Notes under the pieces: generated by a model
Database searches by the model: none
Told to the model about the DNA's origin: nothing
What the model saw: only the letters and a program-made list of their open reading frames with translations
Translations under genes and position numbers: made by a program
Source of the DNA: Deltaproteobacteria bacterium
Lineage (GTDB): Bacteria; Myxococcota_A; UBA796; UBA2385
Reading direction: 5' to 3'
DNA: 10,080 bases
NCBI GenBank assembly: GCA_015489145.1
Contig: WGAH01000525.1
Span: 1 to 10,080 of the forward strand
Shown here: piece by piece, positions 6,556 through 10,080 of the stretch
Position numbering within the stretch: the first letter of the stretch is position 1
Layout of the letters: each line of letters starts with the position of its first letter

Positions 6556-8552
6556 TCTCCCTCGTCGGCCGCACGGCCATCCTCGCCGCGCTGGCGGCCT
6601 TCTCCGCGGGGGCGGTCACCGGCTTCATGGCGGCGATTCGCCGCAGCCGCGACGCCCTGCGCTGGTCGCGCTGGATGGCCTGGGCCGGCGCCGCCGCGGT
6701 CGTCGTCGCCACCCTGGCGATGGAGTACGCGCTGCTCACCCACGACTTCAGCGTGAGCTACGTCGCCGAGGTCGGCAGCCGCTCCTCGCCCACCTGGGTC
6801 ACCATCGTCAGCCTGTGGTCCTCGCTCAACGGCTCCATCCTGCTGTGGGCCTTCATCCTCGGCGTCTACCTCGCCGCCTTCGCCTGGAGCACCCGCCACG
6901 CCGCCATCGACCACCAGCCCTGGGCGCTGGGGGTGGCGCACGTCGTGGGCATGTTCTTCGCCTTCCTCGTGGCGGGGGTCGCCAACCCCTTCGAGCCGGT
7001 GAGCCCCGTGCCCGCCGACGGGCCCGGGCCCAACCCGCTGCTCCAGAACCACATCCTGATGGTCATCCACCCGCCCGCCCTCTACCTGGGCTTCGTCGGC
7101 ATGACGATCCCCTTCGCCATGGGCGCCACCACCCTGTTCGCCGCCCGCACCGACGCCGCCTGGATCCGCTCCCTGCGCCGCTGGATGCTCGTGCCCTGGG
7201 GTTTCCTCACCGTGGGCATCGTGCTCGGCGGCTGGTGGTCCTACGAGGTGCTGGGCTGGGGCGGCTGGTGGGCCTGGGACCCGGTCGAGAACGCCAGCTT
7301 CCTGCCCTGGCTCACCGCCACCGCCTTCGTCCACTCGATCATCGTCACCGAGCGCAAGGACCAGCTCAAGGGCTGGTCGCTCACCCTGGTGCTCGCCACC
7401 TTCCTGCTCACGATCCTCGGCACCTTCATGACGCGCTCCGGCGTGTTCAACTCGGTGCACGCCTTCACCCAGTCGCCCATCGGGCCGGTCTTCCTCGCCT
7501 TCCTCGCCATCGCGCTCGTCTTCTCGGTGCTGCTCCTCGCCGCCCGGGTCGACGCCCTGGCGCCGGGGCGCGAGGGGCTCGGCGGCCCGGCCTCCCGCGA
7601 GACGGGGTTCCTGCTCAACAACCTGCTGTTCACCGCCTTCACCTTCACGGTGCTCCTCGGCACCGTGTTCCCGCTGGTCAACGAGTCGCTCACCGGCAAG
7701 CAGGTCAGCGTGGGCGAGCCCTACTTCAACCGCTTCGGCGCCCCGCTCGGGCTGATCATCGTGTTCCTGATGGCGATCGGCCCGGCGCTTCCCTGGGGGC
7801 GCAGCGAGCCGGGGCAGCTCCTGCGGCGGCTGGTGGTGCCCGCCGCCGTCGGCCTCGTGACCGTGGGCGCCTGCCTGGCGCTCGGGCTCGACGGCGCCTG
7901 GCCCCTCGCCACCTTCGGCATCGCGGCGATGGCGCTCGTCGAGACGCTCCAGGAATTCTGGATTCCCGCGCGGGTGCGCGCCCGCGCCCGCGGCGAGTCC
8001 ATGGCCGCCGCCATCGCCGGCGTCGTGACGCGGGCCCGCCGGCGCTACGGCGGCTACGTCGTCCACATCGGCGTGATCATGATCGTCGTCGCCCACGCCG
8101 CCGCGATGGCCTACACCAGCCGGGCCACCCTCACCTTCCGCCCGGGGCAGGCCGAGCAGGTCGGCGACGTGACGCTCACCTACCAGGGGGCCCGCGTCGA
8201 GGACCAGGGCTACCGCCTGCTCAAGATCGCCTCCTTCGCGGTGCAGCGCGACGGCCGACCCGCCGGCGTGGTCGAGCCGCGCCTCAACATCTACCGGCGC
8301 ATGGGCCAGCCCATCGGCACCCCGGCGGTGCGCTCCCGCCTCGACGAGGACCTCTACGTCAGCCTGGTCAACCTCGACATGGACGACCAGACCGCCTCGG
8401 TGGACGTGCTGGTGCGGCCGCTGGTGTGGTGGCTGTGGTTCGGCGGCGGGGTGATGGTGCTCGGCACCCTCGTGGCCCTGTGGCCGCGGCGGCGGCGCGT
8501 TCCGGCGGCGGCGCGGGTCCCGGCCGGTGCCGCGGCCGAGACCGGCCGGTAG
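6552..8552 (+). CDS. ccmF: CcmF, heme lyase component of System I
   Basis: CcmF takes heme from CcmE and, with CcmH and CcmI, attaches it to the CXXCH motif of apocytochrome c in the periplasm. The 666-residue multi-pass protein carries the WWD domain GWGGWWAWDPVENASFLPW (235-253). The four expected histidines are His173 (VIHPPALYLG) and His303 (SVHAF) on the periplasmic side, and His261 (FVHS) and His505 (YVVHIG) in the membrane. The first three fall at the same residue numbers as in E. coli CcmF, as I recall them. A periplasmic domain (about 522-622) lies before the last helix (about 624-644), and an Arg/Ala-rich cytoplasmic end closes the protein. I choose the GTG at 6552, which overlaps the ccmE stop as GTGA and has GGAGG 4 bases upstream. 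Confidence 0.96.
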   Translation: MISLVGRTAILAALAAFSAGAVTGFMAAIRRSRDALRWSRWMAWAGAAAVVVATLAMEYALLTHDFSVSYVAEVGSRSSPTWVTIVSLWSSLNGSILLWAFILGVYLAAFAWSTRHAAIDHQPWALGVAHVVGMFFAFLVAGVANPFEPVSPVPADGPGPNPLLQNHILMVIHPPALYLGFVGMTIPFAMGATTLFAARTDAAWIRSLRRWMLVPWGFLTVGIVLGGWWSYEVLGWGGWWAWDPVENASFLPWLTATAFVHSIIVTERKDQLKGWSLTLVLATFLLTILGTFMTRSGVFNSVHAFTQSPIGPVFLAFLAIALVFSVLLLAARVDALAPGREGLGGPASRETGFLLNNLLFTAFTFTVLLGTVFPLVNESLTGKQVSVGEPYFNRFGAPLGLIIVFLMAIGPALPWGRSEPGQLLRRLVVPAAVGLVTVGACLALGLDGAWPLATFGIAAMALVETLQEFWIPARVRARARGESMAAAIAGVVTRARRRYGGYVVHIGVIMIVVAHAAAMAYTSRATLTFRPGQAEQVGDVTLTYQGARVEDQGYRLLKIASFAVQRDGRPAGVVEPRLNIYRRMGQPIGTPAVRSRLDEDLYVSLVNLDMDDQTASVDVLVRPLVWWLWFGGGVMVLGTLVALWPRRRRVPAAARVPAGAAAETGR

Positions 8553-8556
8553 GAGG
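8551..8556 (+). promoter_or_regulatory. Ribosome binding site of ccmG
   Basis: AGGAGG starts inside the ccmF TAG stop and ends 5 bases before the GTG at 8562. This is the only junction in either operon without a stop/start overlap, and it has one of the strongest ribosome binding sites. Confidence 0.7.
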
Positions 8557-8561
8557 TTTCC

Positions 8562-9077
8562 GTGAACTGGAAGATCCTGGCGGTGGGCGCGGTCATCGTC
8601 GTGCCCCTGGTCGCCGTGCTGGCGAGCGGCTTCGGCAAGGACCCCCGCGGCGTCTCCAACGCGCTGGAGGGGCGCAAGGCGCCGGACTTCACCCTCCTCG
8701 ACCTCGACGGGCAGCCCCACCGGCTCTCCGACGAGGCGGGCCACCCCGTCGTGATCAACTACTGGGCCACCTGGTGCAGCCCCTGCCGGCAGGAGCACCC
8801 GCACCTGCTCAAGGCCGCCGAGGTCTACGGCCCGCGGGGGGTCGCCTTCTACGGCGTGCTCTACGGCGACGAGGCCGACAAGGCCCGGGACTTCCTCGCG
8901 ACCCACGGCCAGGCCTTCCCCACCCTGGTCGACGAGGGCGACCGCACCGCCATCGACTACGGGGTGGCCGGCGTGCCCGAGACCTACGTGATCGACGCGA
9001 ACGGCACCATCGTGCGGAAGTTCATCGGTCCCGTCTCCTTCGGCGAGCTCGCCGCCCTGCTGGAGCCCATGCTGTGA
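8562..9077 (+). CDS. ccmG: CcmG/DsbE-type membrane-anchored thioredoxin
   Basis: CcmG (DsbE) is a periplasmic thiol reductase that keeps CcmH or the apocytochrome CXXCH cysteines reduced for heme attachment. The 171-residue product has one N-terminal membrane anchor (about 5-22). A thioredoxin fold of the TlpA/ResA/DsbE group follows, opening with APDFTLLDLDG (40-50). The active site is WATWCSPC (68-75, Cys72 and Cys75), and the cis-proline is in GVPET (Pro139). The GTG at 8562 directly follows AGGAGG and lies 9 bases after the ccmF stop. The stop overlaps ccmH as GTGA. Reducing power normally comes from DsbD/CcdA, which is not in the window. Confidence 0.93.
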   Translation: MNWKILAVGAVIVVPLVAVLASGFGKDPRGVSNALEGRKAPDFTLLDLDGQPHRLSDEAGHPVVINYWATWCSPCRQEHPHLLKAAEVYGPRGVAFYGVLYGDEADKARDFLATHGQAFPTLVDEGDRTAIDYGVAGVPETYVIDANGTIVRKFIGPVSFGELAALLEPML

Positions 9078-9643
9078 CGCGCTTCATCCTGTTCTCCGCC
9101 TGGCTGGCCTTCGCGGCCCTCCTCATCGCCTCGCCGGCCTGGGCCGGCGGGCCGCTGATCACCGACATCACCGAGCAGCTCAAGCAGCCGACGCACATGG
9201 ACGAGCCGCCGGCCTACGCGCCGCCGGACACCGCCGTCGTCGACCAGCGCACCTACGAGATCGCGCGCAAGATGCGCTGCCCGGTGTGCCAGGGCGAGAG
9301 CGTGGCCGAGTCCCGCAGCGAGGCCGCCATCGCCTTTCGCGAGCGCATTCGGGAGCTGGTGGCCGCCGGCTATTCCGAGCAGCAGATCACCGACTACTTC
9401 ATCGACCGCTACGGCGAGTGGATCGTCCTGGAGCCCAAGGCCCACGGCGTGAGCTGGCTGATCTACGTCGGCCCCGGCCTGGCGGTGCTCGTCGGTCTCG
9501 GGGTGGTCGTCGTCCGGGTGCGCGGGGCGTCCTCGGCGCCGACCGAGCCGGCCCCGAGGCGCGAGCCGCCGGCCGCCGACGACCCCTACCGCGCCCGCAT
9601 CCTGGCGGAGCTGGGCGAGACCGACGACGGGAGGGACGCATGA
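9074..9643 (+). CDS. ccmH: CcmH, thiol-reducing subunit of the heme ligation complex
   Basis: CcmH acts in the periplasm with CcmG and CcmF to handle the apocytochrome cysteines. The 189-residue protein has a signal peptide with a likely cut after AWA (residue 24). The conserved domain is MRCPVCQGESVAES (67-80, Cys69 and Cys72), then a helical stretch and YGEWIVLEP (113-121). One membrane helix lies at about 127-148, followed by a Pro/Ala/Arg-rich tail. Between the signal peptide and the conserved core is a hydrophilic linker of about 35 residues (25-59) that enteric CcmH lacks. The GTG at 9074 overlaps the ccmG stop and has GGAG 8 bases upstream. It is the short form with one domain; the CcmI part is a separate downstream gene, unlike the fused CcmH of E. 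coli. Confidence 0.93.
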   Translation: MTRFILFSAWLAFAALLIASPAWAGGPLITDITEQLKQPTHMDEPPAYAPPDTAVVDQRTYEIARKMRCPVCQGESVAESRSEAAIAFRERIRELVAAGYSEQQITDYFIDRYGEWIVLEPKAHGVSWLIYVGPGLAVLVGLGVVVVRVRGASSAPTEPAPRREPPAADDPYRARILAELGETDDGRDA

Positions 9644-10080
9644 GCTTCGAGACCTGGGGCCCGCCCGTCGTCGTGATGGCGACCGGCATGGTGGTGGGCC
9701 TGTACCTGTCGCTGCGCTCCGGCGCCGACCAGTTCGACGTCGAGGCGCTCCGCACCCGGCGCGACGACCTGCTCGCCCGCAAGGAGTCGCTGCTCGAGCG
9801 CATCCGGGCGCTGGACGCCGACCGCGGCCAGCTCAGCGACGAGGAACTCGCCGCCGAGCGCGAGCGTCTCATCGCCGAGGCCGCCGAGGTGGCCCGCGCC
9901 CTCGACGAGCTGGAGCCGGCCGCCGAGGAGGCCGGCGAGGAGGCCGGCGAGGCCGAGGCGGCGGCGCGGCAGGCTCCCGCCGAGGCGCGTCCCGCCTGGC
10001 AGATCGCCCTGGCGGTCGCCTTCTTCGCGCTCCTGGGCGTGGCCCTGGTGAAGTTCACCGCGCCGAAGACCGGCGGGGGC
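9640..10080 (+). CDS. ccmI: CcmI-like membrane/coiled-coil protein, 3' end cut by window edge
   Basis: The visible 147 residues begin with a membrane helix (about 8-24). A long charged helical region follows (about 33-92), which contains DADRGQLSDEELAAERERL (59-77). Then comes an Ala/Glu/Gly-rich stretch (94-117) and a second hydrophobic helix (about 120-137), after which the window ends. This layout of helix, cytoplasmic coiled coil and second helix is the membrane part (CcmI-1) of CcmI, whose periplasmic TPR domain binds the C-terminus of apocytochrome c. The phrase with a Gly-x-Leu-Ser-(Asp/Glu)-Glu core is typical of that coiled coil. The ATG at 9640 overlaps the ccmH stop as ATGA, with GGGAGG 5 bases upstream. 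Whether TPR repeats follow cannot be seen. The name rests on topology and on position after ccmH. Confidence 0.72.
   Translation, partial: MSFETWGPPVVVMATGMVVGLYLSLRSGADQFDVEALRTRRDDLLARKESLLERIRALDADRGQLSDEELAAERERLIAEAAEVARALDELEPAAEEAGEEAGEAEAAARQAPAEARPAWQIALAVAFFALLGVALVKFTAPKTGGG

Noticed and set aside
6213..8906. A minus-strand open frame of 897 residues opposite ccmE, ccmF and ccmG
   Set aside because: It is His/Glu/Gly/Asp-rich shadow sequence opposite clearly conserved ccm genes and has no plausible domains or ribosome binding site.
9916..9963. Repeat-like run of GCC/GAG/GGC codons in the ccmI-like gene
   Set aside because: It encodes an Ala/Glu/Gly-rich spacer before the second membrane helix. 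The units are short and irregular, and are better read as a flexible low-complexity linker than as a DNA repeat element.

Overview
The window is very GC-rich (by eye well above 70%, with almost every third codon position G or C), densely packed, and fully coding apart from one gap of 250 bases. It looks like a Gram-negative bacterium with a periplasm and c-type cytochromes. A deltaproteobacterium-like lineage (Myxococcota, Desulfobacterota or a relative) is a reasonable guess. That assignment rests on composition and gene content only. There are no RNA genes, insertion sequences, CRISPR arrays or signs of recent transfer.

Two divergently transcribed operons meet at 3568-3817. Leftward (minus strand) runs oleB-oleC-oleD, three of the four genes for head-to-head condensation of fatty acyl groups into long-chain olefins by way of a beta-lactone. 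OleD would reduce the 2-alkyl-3-ketoacid, OleC would close the beta-hydroxyacid to a beta-lactone using ATP, and OleB would decarboxylate the lactone to the alkene. The thiolase OleA, which supplies the ketoacid, is not in the window. oleD runs off the left edge within a few residues of its expected end.

Rightward (plus strand) runs a complete-looking System I cytochrome c maturation operon, ccmA-B-C-D-E-F-G-H, followed by a ccmI-like gene cut by the right edge. CcmA/CcmB (ABC ATPase and membrane partner) with CcmC and CcmD load heme onto CcmE and release holo-CcmE. CcmG and CcmH keep the apocytochrome CXXCH cysteines reduced. CcmF, with CcmH and CcmI, attaches the heme. The key heme-ligand histidines, WWD motifs and thioredoxin-type cysteines are all present, so the pathway looks functional.

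Both operons are tightly coupled. Nine of the ten gene junctions are 4-base ATGA or GTGA stop/start overlaps, and the tenth (ccmF-ccmG) is a 9-base gap with a strong ribosome binding site. The intergenic region carries a perfect 9+9 dyad and a separate 9-bp hairpin just ahead of the ccmA ribosome binding site; these are the main regulatory candidates. I see no previously undescribed system: the genes belong to known families. The points worth checking are the missing oleA, the intergenic palindromes, the long linker in CcmH and the non-canonical CcmA signature.
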